Assembly: GCF_011299555.1 (NCBI RefSeq)
Contig: NZ_CP049857.1
Span: 3,534,001 to 3,598,000 of the forward strand
Direction: 5' to 3'
Source: Dysgonomonas sp. HDW5A
GTDB taxonomy: Bacteria; Bacteroidota; Bacteroidia; Bacteroidales; Dysgonomonadaceae
Length of the DNA stretch: 64,000 bases
The position numbers were made by a program, and so were the translations under genes. Shown in pieces: positions 54,453 to 61,772 of this stretch. How positions within the stretch are numbered: the first letter of the stretch is position 1; every line of letters starts with the position of its first letter. Below the pieces are notes generated by a model that had not been told where the DNA came from, ran no database searches, and saw only the letters and a program-made list of their open reading frames with translations.

Positions 54453-55670
54453 TTATAACCTTAGATAAGAGAAATAATATTTTTCGGCTTTTTTAGAGAG
54501 GAGTTGAATATTTAATAAGTCGGATGCGTCCGAGATACTTTTTATTTCGCCGTTTTTATAGAGTATATCTATGCTGTTTTCTTTCAGATTATACATATCG
54601 GTAGTAACTGTTCGCGAAGAGACCAGATACTCAGCTTCTTCTTCGGATAGTTTCCACTTATTTACATACTTATCTATATAGGAGCGAATATGCTCTTCTG
54701 TAGCCGGTTCTGCCAATATTTCGGTCTTGAATAAATCTCGGTTAACAAAAGCCTGACTTAATGTTGATAGGAGAAAATCGTCAGATTCTGTCCACACCTT
54801 AAGGGCACACCATATATCCGAATCATCTAAATTTACAAAGTGCTGAAGCGATTCGTCTGTGAAATTTGTTTTTTGAATATTATTTGTCAAAAAATAACTC
54901 AGAGAAGGTGATGCAAAAAGCTTATGACCTTGATTAGCGATTTGTTTCGCTCTCATTAATGTATTAATCAATACATTTTCGGCTCCTATGGCAGTTTTGT
55001 GATGATATACCTGCCAATACATCAATCGTCTGGATAGAAGGAAATTCTCAATAGAATAAACACCTTTCGATTCGACTACCAATTTATTGTTACGAACATC
55101 CAGAATCTGAATAATACGTTCCGAACCTATATTCCCTTCATTTACTCCTGTGAAAAAGCAATCGCGACGCAAGTAATCAAGCCGATCAACATCTAGCTGA
55201 CCACTAACTAATTGGTGAAGAAATTCTTTCGGGTATTCGTCTTTAAATATGGCAATGCAGGTATCCAGTTCACCTTTTAATTCTATGTTTAGATTTTGCA
55301 TCAACCGAAGAGATATTTCTTCGTGTGAAATGCCATTAACAATAGTATGTTCCAGCACATGCGAAAAAGGTCCATGACCAACATCATGAAGAAGTATACA
55401 TGCTAAAGCTCCGTTTTCTTCGTCTTTACTTATATCATTACCCTTTGATCTCAGATTGTTTATCACCTCCTGCATCAGGTACATAGCCCCCAAAGTGTGA
55501 TGGAAGCGGGTATGTTGTGCTCCCGGATATGCAAAAGATGCCATACCCAACTGCTTAATTCTGCTTAGCCGCTGTAGATAGGGATGATTTATAATTTGCG
55601 ATATAAACTCATTGGGAATGGTTATAAAGCCAAAAACAGGGTCATTTATTATTTGTTTATTCTTTATCAC
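54453..55670 (-). CDS. HD-domain phosphohydrolase
   Basis: The 405-residue protein has the HD metal-binding motif: QHTRFHHTLGAMYLM (first His about residue 53) and ACILLHDVGHGPFSHVLEH (HD at about 95-96). The set resembles dGTPase/SAMHD1-type triphosphohydrolases, with QLDVDRLDYLRRDCFFTGVNEGNIGSERII further on, which in that family lies around the nucleotide site. It may hydrolyse dNTPs or another nucleotide; the exact substrate is not visible. It is the first gene of a leftward series before recR, and the preceding lipoprotein unit ends with a terminator just upstream. Confidence 0.9.
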   Translation of the reverse strand: MIKNKQIINDPVFGFITIPNEFISQIINHPYLQRLSRIKQLGMASFAYPGAQHTRFHHTLGAMYLMQEVINNLRSKGNDISKDEENGALACILLHDVGHGPFSHVLEHTIVNGISHEEISLRLMQNLNIELKGELDTCIAIFKDEYPKEFLHQLVSGQLDVDRLDYLRRDCFFTGVNEGNIGSERIIQILDVRNNKLVVESKGVYSIENFLLSRRLMYWQVYHHKTAIGAENVLINTLMRAKQIANQGHKLFASPSLSYFLTNNIQKTNFTDESLQHFVNLDDSDIWCALKVWTESDDFLLSTLSQAFVNRDLFKTEILAEPATEEHIRSYIDKYVNKWKLSEEEAEYLVSSRTVTTDMYNLKENSIDILYKNGEIKSISDASDLLNIQLLSKKAEKYYFSYLRL

Positions 55671-55687
55671 AATATAGAGATTAAAAA

Positions 55688-55719
55688 AACACAGATTTGA
55701 TGATAGTCAAATCTGTGTT
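55688..55719 (-). terminator. Terminator of the lipoprotein pair
   Basis: Perfect 13-bp stem (55688-55700 with 55707-55719), 6-nt loop, and a seven-T tract on the minus strand. Confidence 0.9.
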
Positions 55720-55744
55720 CAAAGGTATAAAATATTTAGGTCTT

Positions 55745-56269
55745 TTATTTTGAACCTGAAAAATCTGTAGTCAATTGCATATTGTTTGCTTTCGCAAATG
55801 CAGTTTGAGCTTTGATCATTGCATCTAATTTGTTTTGAGTATCCTCTAATGATTTGTTGACAACATCATCCATTTTCATTAACTCTTCCTCTGACATATC
55901 ATTTGATAATTTCGAATATTGTTCGCTGTAAATATTTACCTGAGCAATTAATGATTCAACGTATGCGATTGTTACATTATGAAATTCATCAGCATCAGTT
56001 GGTTTAGGCATGGTTTTAATTTTATCCAAATCTCCTTGAATGCTGTCTTTAACAACTTTCATATCTTCAACCAGTTTAGCTGATTCTTCAGCAGAAAATT
56101 CTTCACTATCAAAAAAAGCATCTATTTTAGTATCAAGATCTTCCAAGCGTTTTTCTGCATCTTCCGAGTATTTTACCAAGCTGTCATTGTATGCTACAGG
56201 ATCTACTTTTTTGTCACAAGAAGTAAGAACTAATGATAATGGTAAAAGCAGTAATAATAATTTTTTCAT
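55745..56269 (-). CDS. Helical lipoprotein of unknown function (paralogue B)
   Basis: The 174-residue protein has a lipoprotein signal with lipobox LVLTSCDKK (Cys about 18). The mature part is strongly acidic and helical (SEDAEKRLEDLDTKIDAF, ESAKLVEDMKVVKDSI), with AYVESLIAQVNIYSEQYSKLS near residue 115. The neighbouring gene at 56291 has the matching segment AYIKSLQKIINAQELYTTIS, so the two are probably diverged tandem duplicates, 21 bp apart on one transcript. Probably anchored in an envelope membrane; role unknown. Confidence 0.8.
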   Translation of the reverse strand: MKKLLLLLLPLSLVLTSCDKKVDPVAYNDSLVKYSEDAEKRLEDLDTKIDAFFDSEEFSAEESAKLVEDMKVVKDSIQGDLDKIKTMPKPTDADEFHNVTIAYVESLIAQVNIYSEQYSKLSNDMSEEELMKMDDVVNKSLEDTQNKLDAMIKAQTAFAKANNMQLTTDFSGSK

Positions 56270-56290
56270 CGTTTATTTATTTATATAATA

Positions 56291-56749
56291 TTAATTAGTT
56301 AGAGTATTTAATTTTGTGGCGTATGCTTCGCGCATTTTTTTAGCATGCTCTACTGTTTCGCGAAAATTGGCATCCAAGTCCTTAGCAGTATCTGTTGAGG
56401 TTGTATCTGATATAGTTGTATACAATTCTTGCGCATTTATTATTTTTTGCAACGATTTGATATATGCTATAGCCGAGATACGTAATTCTTCGGTCGGAGG
56501 AGATAAAATCAGGTTTTTAAGATCATTGATTTTGACATTCGAAGAATCCATAGCCGCTTGCGAAACCACTTTTATGTAATCGTATTTTTTGCTGTCGAGG
56601 GCACTTTGTACATTGTTATCATATTTATTTATAATAACTTCGGCCTCATCAACTAAAACTGATATATTGCTGAAATCTTTATCATTTCCCGACTTACATG
56701 AAGCGAAAATAATTGTAAAAGAAATGCAGAAGAGAATGAATTTATTCAT
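56291..56749 (-). CDS. Helical lipoprotein of unknown function (paralogue A)
   Basis: The 152-residue protein has a lipoprotein signal with lipobox IIFASCKSG (Cys about 18). It is helical and charged, and shares layout with the gene directly downstream (signal, coiled helix, AYIKSLQ... segment in the same position). No known family recognised. It has a near-consensus promoter at 56777-56806 and opens a two-gene unit. Confidence 0.8.
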   Translation of the reverse strand: MNKFILFCISFTIIFASCKSGNDKDFSNISVLVDEAEVIINKYDNNVQSALDSKKYDYIKVVSQAAMDSSNVKINDLKNLILSPPTEELRISAIAYIKSLQKIINAQELYTTISDTTSTDTAKDLDANFRETVEHAKKMREAYATKLNTLTN

Positions 56750-56776
56750 AAATAAGTTCTAATATTTAAACTTGTA

Positions 56777-56806
56777 CAAAGATAACTTATCTCTTTGACT
56801 TACAAA
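56777..56806 (-). promoter_or_regulatory. Promoter of the lipoprotein pair
   Basis: On the minus strand TTTG (56803-56806), an 18-bp spacer, and TATCTTTG (56777-56784). Transcription should start near 56770. Confidence 0.75.
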
Positions 56807-56889
56807 AATTAAAATAATTTTGGAGATGACTTTTAACGCAAATTTCGTCAAAAAAGAGTTTCTAGTATGATGAAAATCAGTTATATTTA

Positions 56890-56897
56890 TAACTTTG
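56890..56897 (+). promoter_or_regulatory. -7 box for the porE-like gene
   Basis: TAACTTTG; a start near 56904 gives a leader of about 114 nt that carries the hairpin at 56987. The -33 element is unclear. Confidence 0.45.
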
Positions 56898-56986
56898 TGA
56901 CTGCATAATACAAGCAATACTCATATTTATTGCTCTACTTTATAATCATAACTGTCTCTGGCTATTTACCCGCTCATGTATTAAAT

Positions 56987-56999
56987 AGGTTGGGGACTT
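56987..56999 (+). repeat. 13-nt hairpin element, porE copy (wobble-paired)
   Basis: AGGTTGGGGACTT pairs AGGUU with GACUU through two G-U wobbles around loop GGG, which holds only as RNA. It ends 18 nt before the ATG, the same distance as the perfect copies. Confidence 0.45.
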
Positions 57000-57017
57000 T
57001 AATTTATTAAATTTCGG

Positions 57018-59006
57018 ATGGTGAAATATCGCTGCTTATCATATTGTTTTTTAGTTTTTATTTTGGGATTGGGTGTCTTTATGTTTTCCTGTAAACCGGT
57101 TAAACTATCGGATGCCGATCGTCATTTCAAAAATGGAGAATATTTTGAGGCTGCATCTATGTATCGTAAGCTATACAGAAAAACTCCGACTAAAAACCGA
57201 GAGCTGAGAGGTCGTATAGCCTATCGTCAGGCAGAAAGTTTTCGTCTTATCAATAATGTAGCATTAGCCAATGCTGCGTATGTTAATGCTATCCGCTATA
57301 ATCCTACCGATAGTTTAATCAGGCTTCAATATGCCCGTACTTTGCACAAAGACGGAAAATACAAACAAGCTATTGAGCAATATAAATTGTTTCTGAAAAC
57401 AATGCCCGATAACCAATTTGCCTTGAATGGGTTGAAAGGGGCGGAAATGGCTGAGGAAATGAAAAAGAATCCAACCAAATACATTGTAAAGCGGATGGAT
57501 ATCTTCAACTCGCCTCGCGGAGAATTTAGTCCCATGTTGTTGCCTCCCGATTATGATCTTTTGTACATAACAACTAATAGAGATAATGTTCTGGGTGATA
57601 CTAAAAGTGCTATCACTGGAATGAAGAACAATGATATTTTTGTTGCCCGTAAGGATGAAAACGGAAAGTGGATGAAACCTGAATCGGCAGGACCCGTTAA
57701 TACAGAAGCCGATGAGGGTACACCTTCGTTTTCGGCTAGTGGCAATAATATGTATTACACGTTTAGTAAGCAGGAGGCTGATTGGTCTACAAATGCAGTT
57801 ATTTATAAATCACAGAGAGCAGACGGTTCGTTTAATAAAGGGGAGAAATTTGCAGTCCTAACAGATACAATGTCTATGTATGCCCATCCGGCTATAAGTC
57901 CGGCAGGCGATTTCTTGTATTTTGTATCGGATATGCCCGGAGGGTATGGTGGAAAAGATATTTGGCGTGCAGGTATGTTTGGTGATGAAGTGAGCTTTGT
58001 CGAGAATTTAGGACCCGATATAAATACTGCAGGCGATGAAATGTTTCCTTATGTAAGAAACGACTCTACACTTTATTTTTCTTCTGACGGTCATCCCGGA
58101 ATGGGAGGCTTGGATATTTTCAAGGCTACATTAAATAAGAAAACAAAAAAGTGGAGTGTCGAAAATATGGGCTCTCTAATAAATTCTCAGGGAGATGATT
58201 TTGGAATTACGTTTGAAGGAGAGAAAGAAGCCGGTTTTTTCAGTTCTAACAGAGGAGATGGACGAGGATTAGATCATATCTATTCTTTTGAATATCCTAT
58301 TGTCCGAGTGGCTGTTGAGGGGTATGTGGTTGACAAGGATGATGACTTTGTTCCGAATCCCACGATCAGGGTTGTAGGTAATAATGGTACTAATGAAAAA
58401 TTTGGAGGAAAACCCAATGGTACATATCGTTTAGATGTGCAGAGGGGTGTTAATTATGTATTCTTGGCTAGTGCCGAAGGATACTTAAATACTAAAATGA
58501 GTTTAAGAACTGTTGAAACAGAGAAGGACTCTATTTATTATGTTGATTTTGTGATGTATGCAATCAATAAACCGGCTGTGCTTGAAAATATATTTTATGA
58601 TTTCGATAAAGCCGCTTTGCGGGAAGAATCTAAAAAAGAATTGGACGACCTTATCGAATTATTGGAAATAAATCCAAATGTTACTATCGAATTATCTGCA
58701 CATACCGATCGTAAGGGAACACAGGAATACAATCAGCGATTATCTCAGCGAAGAGCACAGTCAGTGGTTGATTATCTTATTGCACATAGAATATCTAAAG
58801 ACAGGTTGACTGTAGCCGGATATGGCAAGTTGCAACCCAAAGTGGTAACCAAGAGTATTGCCAAAAAATATGATTTCCTAAAGGTTGGTGATGTTTTGAC
58901 CGAAGAGTTCATACTCGCTTTACCTCCTGAACAACAGGAAATAGCAGACCAAGTAAATAGACGAACCGAGTTTAAAGTTTTGTCCATTGATTTTGGATTG
59001 TTCTAA
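57018..59006 (+). CDS. porE: PorE-like OmpA-family lipoprotein (TPR, PD40/WD40-like, CarboxypepD-reg-like, OmpA)
   Basis: The 662-residue protein has a lipoprotein signal (LGVFMFSCKPV), TPR repeats (DRHFKNGEYFEAASMYRKLY, then LQYARTLHKDGKYKQAIEQYKLFL), a beta-propeller of PD40 repeats (SPRGEFSPMLLPPDYDLLYITTNR; GTPSFSASGNNMYYTFS; HPAISPAGDFLYFVSDMPGGYGGKDIWRA), a small beta domain (VAVEGYVVDKDDDFVPNPTIRV), and a C-terminal OmpA domain (YDFDKAALREESKKELDDL, SAHTDRKGTQEYNQRLSQRRAQSVVDYL). This order is that of PorE, which links the T9SS to peptidoglycan. Other Bacteroidota OmpA proteins share parts of it, so the symbol is moderate. The PorD-like gene follows at 42 bp. Confidence 0.85.
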   Translation: MVKYRCLSYCFLVFILGLGVFMFSCKPVKLSDADRHFKNGEYFEAASMYRKLYRKTPTKNRELRGRIAYRQAESFRLINNVALANAAYVNAIRYNPTDSLIRLQYARTLHKDGKYKQAIEQYKLFLKTMPDNQFALNGLKGAEMAEEMKKNPTKYIVKRMDIFNSPRGEFSPMLLPPDYDLLYITTNRDNVLGDTKSAITGMKNNDIFVARKDENGKWMKPESAGPVNTEADEGTPSFSASGNNMYYTFSKQEADWSTNAVIYKSQRADGSFNKGEKFAVLTDTMSMYAHPAISPAGDFLYFVSDMPGGYGGKDIWRAGMFGDEVSFVENLGPDINTAGDEMFPYVRNDSTLYFSSDGHPGMGGLDIFKATLNKKTKKWSVENMGSLINSQGDDFGITFEGEKEAGFFSSNRGDGRGLDHIYSFEYPIVRVAVEGYVVDKDDDFVPNPTIRVVGNNGTNEKFGGKPNGTYRLDVQRGVNYVFLASAEGYLNTKMSLRTVETEKDSIYYVDFVMYAINKPAVLENIFYDFDKAALREESKKELDDLIELLEINPNVTIELSAHTDRKGTQEYNQRLSQRRAQSVVDYLIAHRISKDRLTVAGYGKLQPKVVTKSIAKKYDFLKVGDVLTEEFILALPPEQQEIADQVNRRTEFKVLSIDFGLF

Positions 59007-59047
59007 GGTTGTAATAAATAGTTGTACATTACTTAACAATGTTTTGA

Positions 59048-59947
59048 ATGAAAAAGTTATACTTTATATATATCCTCTGCATGTTTATTTCGGGTTCCGG
59101 CTTAATAAAAGCCCAAGAGCTGAATATGAAGGTAACTCTCAATACAAGCCAGATTCAGGGTACGGACAAAAGCGTCTTTGATAAAATTGAAGAGTCTTTG
59201 AATCAGTTGGTGAATGATCGAAAGTGGACGGATGCGACTTTTGCTGTCAATGAATTGATTGAAGGCTCTATCTTGATTACCATTAATGAAGTTCAGGAGA
59301 ATTCTTATAAAGGCGAAATTCAGATCATCGTAAATCGTCCTGTTTACAATGCAACATACAATACTCCACTATTAAATTATAGGGATACTGAATTTGAATT
59401 CAGTTATTTATTGGGTGAAAATTTAGAATATATAGAGAATAATATAAATAGCAATCTGGTAGCTACCGTTGCTTACTATGTTTATATAGTCTTAGGTCTC
59501 GATTTTGACTCTTATGCTTTGAATGGAGGCAAGCCTTATTATGAAAAAGCAATGCAGATTGTGAATAATGCCCAGTCGCTTAATACCAAAGGGTGGGCTC
59601 CTTTCGGTGGAGACCGAAACAGGTATGCTATGGCTTTGGCTCTGACAGAGGAGAGTTCTTCGGTATTTCATTCGATGTGGTACAATTATCACCGCAAAGG
59701 TTTGGATGAGATGGCTGCCAACCCTTCACGTGGGCGTGCAGGGGTAATTGCCACAATTCCCGATTTGCAGACTATATATAAAGCTCGCCCTGCATCGGCT
59801 ATACTCTCTTTTTATGGCGATACTAAGCTCGATGAGCTGGTTAATATCTATTCGGAGGCTACTTCTGAAGAAAAAAACGAGGCTTATAAAATACTTCAGC
59901 CTATTTTCCCAACTAAAAGGTATATTATTGATAAAATAAAAAAGTAA
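59048..59947 (+). CDS. porD: DUF4835 protein, PorD-type (type IX secretion)
   Basis: The 299-residue secreted protein has a signal peptide (LYFIYILCMFISGSGLIKAQ). The mature start ELNMKVTLNTSQIQGTDKSVFDKIEESLNQLVNDRKWTDATF fits DUF4835, now linked to the T9SS component PorD. Later text includes YNTPLLNYRDTEFEF, VAYYVYIVLGLDFDSYALNGG, and RNRYAMALALTEESSS. It lies 41 bp after the porE-like gene on the same strand, likely one transcript, which strengthens the T9SS link. The exact job of PorD-type proteins is not settled. Confidence 0.82.
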   Translation: MKKLYFIYILCMFISGSGLIKAQELNMKVTLNTSQIQGTDKSVFDKIEESLNQLVNDRKWTDATFAVNELIEGSILITINEVQENSYKGEIQIIVNRPVYNATYNTPLLNYRDTEFEFSYLLGENLEYIENNINSNLVATVAYYVYIVLGLDFDSYALNGGKPYYEKAMQIVNNAQSLNTKGWAPFGGDRNRYAMALALTEESSSVFHSMWYNYHRKGLDEMAANPSRGRAGVIATIPDLQTIYKARPASAILSFYGDTKLDELVNIYSEATSEEKNEAYKILQPIFPTKRYIIDKIKK

Positions 59948-60003
59948 GGCGAATAGCTTTATTTTTAAGTAGTTCTCTTGGATATCTGAAAACTATATGT
60001 ATA

Positions 60004-60032
60004 TTTACGAAAAAATAGTAGTTTTACGTAAA
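60004..60032. promoter_or_regulatory. Candidate BlaI-type operator
   Basis: TTTACGTAAA (60023-60032) is a perfect 10-bp palindrome, with a matching half-site TTTACG at 60004-60009. It lies 16 bp before the regulator's ATG. Known BlaI/MecI operators are TACA-n-TGTA dyads, so this site differs and is only a candidate. Confidence 0.45.
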
Positions 60033-60048
60033 TGAAATAATTAATTAT

Positions 60049-60414
60049 ATGGAAAAGCTAACTCATCAGGAAGAAACAGTAATGCTACATATCTGGCAAC
60101 TCAAAGAATGTGTGGTCAAAGATATTGTGAATGAAATGCAAGAGCCTAAACCTCCTTATACTACAGTAGCTTCGATAGTGCGAAACCTCGAGCAGAAGGG
60201 ATATTTAAACTCTAAAAGATATGCCAATGTGAATGTTTATTCTCCTCGAGTGGCAGAAGATGAGTATAAGAAAGTATTTATGTCGGGAATTGTAAAAAGT
60301 TATTTTGAAAACTCTTACAAAGAGCTAGTATCATTTTTTGCAAAAGAAGAAAAAATATCCTCCTCTGATCTGGAAGAAATAATCCGTATGATAGAAGAAG
60401 GGCGGAAAAGCTAA
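60049..60414 (+). CDS. BlaI/MecI-family transcriptional repressor
   Basis: The 121-residue winged-helix protein starts EKLTHQEETVMLHIWQLKECVVKDIVNEM and continues PPYTTVASIVRNLEQKGYLNSKR, the BlaI/MecI DNA-binding domain, with a C-terminal dimerisation helix. In Firmicutes these repress beta-lactamase or PBP2a genes until a BlaR1 protease is activated. Here the partner lies 21 bp downstream and no beta-lactamase is adjacent. It probably represses its own two-gene unit through the palindrome at 60023. Confidence 0.93.
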   Translation: MEKLTHQEETVMLHIWQLKECVVKDIVNEMQEPKPPYTTVASIVRNLEQKGYLNSKRYANVNVYSPRVAEDEYKKVFMSGIVKSYFENSYKELVSFFAKEEKISSSDLEEIIRMIEEGRKS

Positions 60415-60435
60415 TTACCTAAGCAATTTTATACC

Positions 60436-61713
60436 ATGGAAAATCTAATTATATCCTATGCAGTTAAAGCATCACTAGCTATGATTCTATTGTATGGATT
60501 ATATGTACTATGCTTTAGAAACGACACCTTTAATAAAACCAAACGGTTTTACCTGCTATTCATAGTCTTGTTTTCACTCGTTTATCCCTTTTGTAAATTG
60601 AACATAGCTACCGTTGGTAATATAGCTATTTATGAGGCAATACTACCTCAAATAGAGGTGACAGATAATTTACAGGTTGATAATGATCAAACGTTTGCAT
60701 TGGGAATGAACGATTTGTTATTATTGTTTTTTTTCAGTGGGATAGTTGTATTATTTGTACGCCTATTCATTCAGCTGTTAGGAATAATAAAGCTCAGACT
60801 TATAAATTACTCTCAAACCAGCCTCAATTATAGGATCATCAGCCTTGATAAGACAATAACACCTTTTTCTTTTTTCAATTGGATATTTATACCTACCAAT
60901 GGCTTTAAACAGGAAGATGTAGATGTAATGATGGCTCATGAGGAAGAGCATGCCGATCAGTTTCATTCTTTTGATATACTCCTTAGCGAATTGTTTTGCA
61001 TTTTATTTTGGTGGAATCCTATTGCATGGTTATTAAAAAGAGAGATCAAAATAAACCTCGAATATCTAGCCGATAAAGGAGTTCTTGAAAAAGGCATAGA
61101 GGCAAAAAAATACCAGTATTTATTATTACAAGTTATAAAACCTAGCGCTACTATACATATTGTTAACAATTTTAATGTTTCACAATTAAAAAAACGTATT
61201 ACTATGATTAATAAAAAAAGAACCTCAGGAATTCTATCTTTTAAGTATTTGTTGGCATTGCCCATTATTGCTTTAATGCTGATCGGGAATGCTCAGAATA
61301 CATTTTCGCAACAAAAGGAAAAGGTCGAAATAGCGTCTTTAACCGAAAACCCTACAACATCGGAAGACCAGTTACCTCCTTTTGTAATGGTTGAACAAAT
61401 GCCTCAGTTCGCCGGAGGGGAAAGTGCTATGATGCAATATATCGGTACAAATTTAAAGTATCCCGAATCGGCAGCAAAAGAAAACATTGAAGGAAGAGTT
61501 GTACTTCGTTTTGTTGTAACAAAAACCGGAGATATTAAAGATGTATCTGTTATAAGAGGCCTCGATTCACGATGTGATGAGGAAGCAATGAGAGTTGTGC
61601 GTGCAATGCCCAAATGGACTCCGGGCAAGCAAGGAGGAAAAGATGTTGATGTATATTATACTTTGCCTATTTTATATAAATTACAGAAAGAGACTCCAAA
61701 GACAACTAATTGA
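60436..61713 (+). CDS. M56/BlaR1-type membrane metallopeptidase with a TonB C-terminal domain
   Basis: The 425-residue protein has membrane helices (ISYAVKASLAMILLYGLYVLCF; FYLLFIVLFSLVYPF; LLLLFFFSGIVVLFVRLFIQLL), then the zinc motif VMMAHEEEHADQFHSFD (HExxH, about residue 168) and LFWWNPIAWLL, as in BlaR1. A last helix (YLLALPIIALMLIGNAQ) precedes a periplasmic domain. Instead of the BlaR1 penicillin-binding sensor, the C-terminus (about 325-420) is a TonB C-terminal domain: VEQMPQFAGGESAMMQYIGTNLKYPE, VVLRFVVTKTGDIKDVSVIRG, and EAMRVVRAMPKWTPGKQGG. It may sense or couple to TonB-dependent receptors; signal unknown. Confidence 0.9.
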   Translation: MENLIISYAVKASLAMILLYGLYVLCFRNDTFNKTKRFYLLFIVLFSLVYPFCKLNIATVGNIAIYEAILPQIEVTDNLQVDNDQTFALGMNDLLLLFFFSGIVVLFVRLFIQLLGIIKLRLINYSQTSLNYRIISLDKTITPFSFFNWIFIPTNGFKQEDVDVMMAHEEEHADQFHSFDILLSELFCILFWWNPIAWLLKREIKINLEYLADKGVLEKGIEAKKYQYLLLQVIKPSATIHIVNNFNVSQLKKRITMINKKRTSGILSFKYLLALPIIALMLIGNAQNTFSQQKEKVEIASLTENPTTSEDQLPPFVMVEQMPQFAGGESAMMQYIGTNLKYPESAAKENIEGRVVLRFVVTKTGDIKDVSVIRGLDSRCDEEAMRVVRAMPKWTPGKQGGKDVDVYYTLPILYKLQKETPKTTN

Positions 61714-61740
61714 ACCATTGTAAAATAATCAGATAAAATA

Positions 61741-61769
61741 AAAAGAGCAGAAATAAAATTTCTGCTCTT
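61741..61769. terminator. Bidirectional terminator between the M56 gene and mfd
   Basis: AAAGAGCAGAAA and its complement TTTCTGCTCTTT form a 12-13-bp stem around a short loop, with A and T runs. The T-tract runs into the mfd stop codon. Confidence 0.85.
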
Positions 61770-61772
61770 TTT

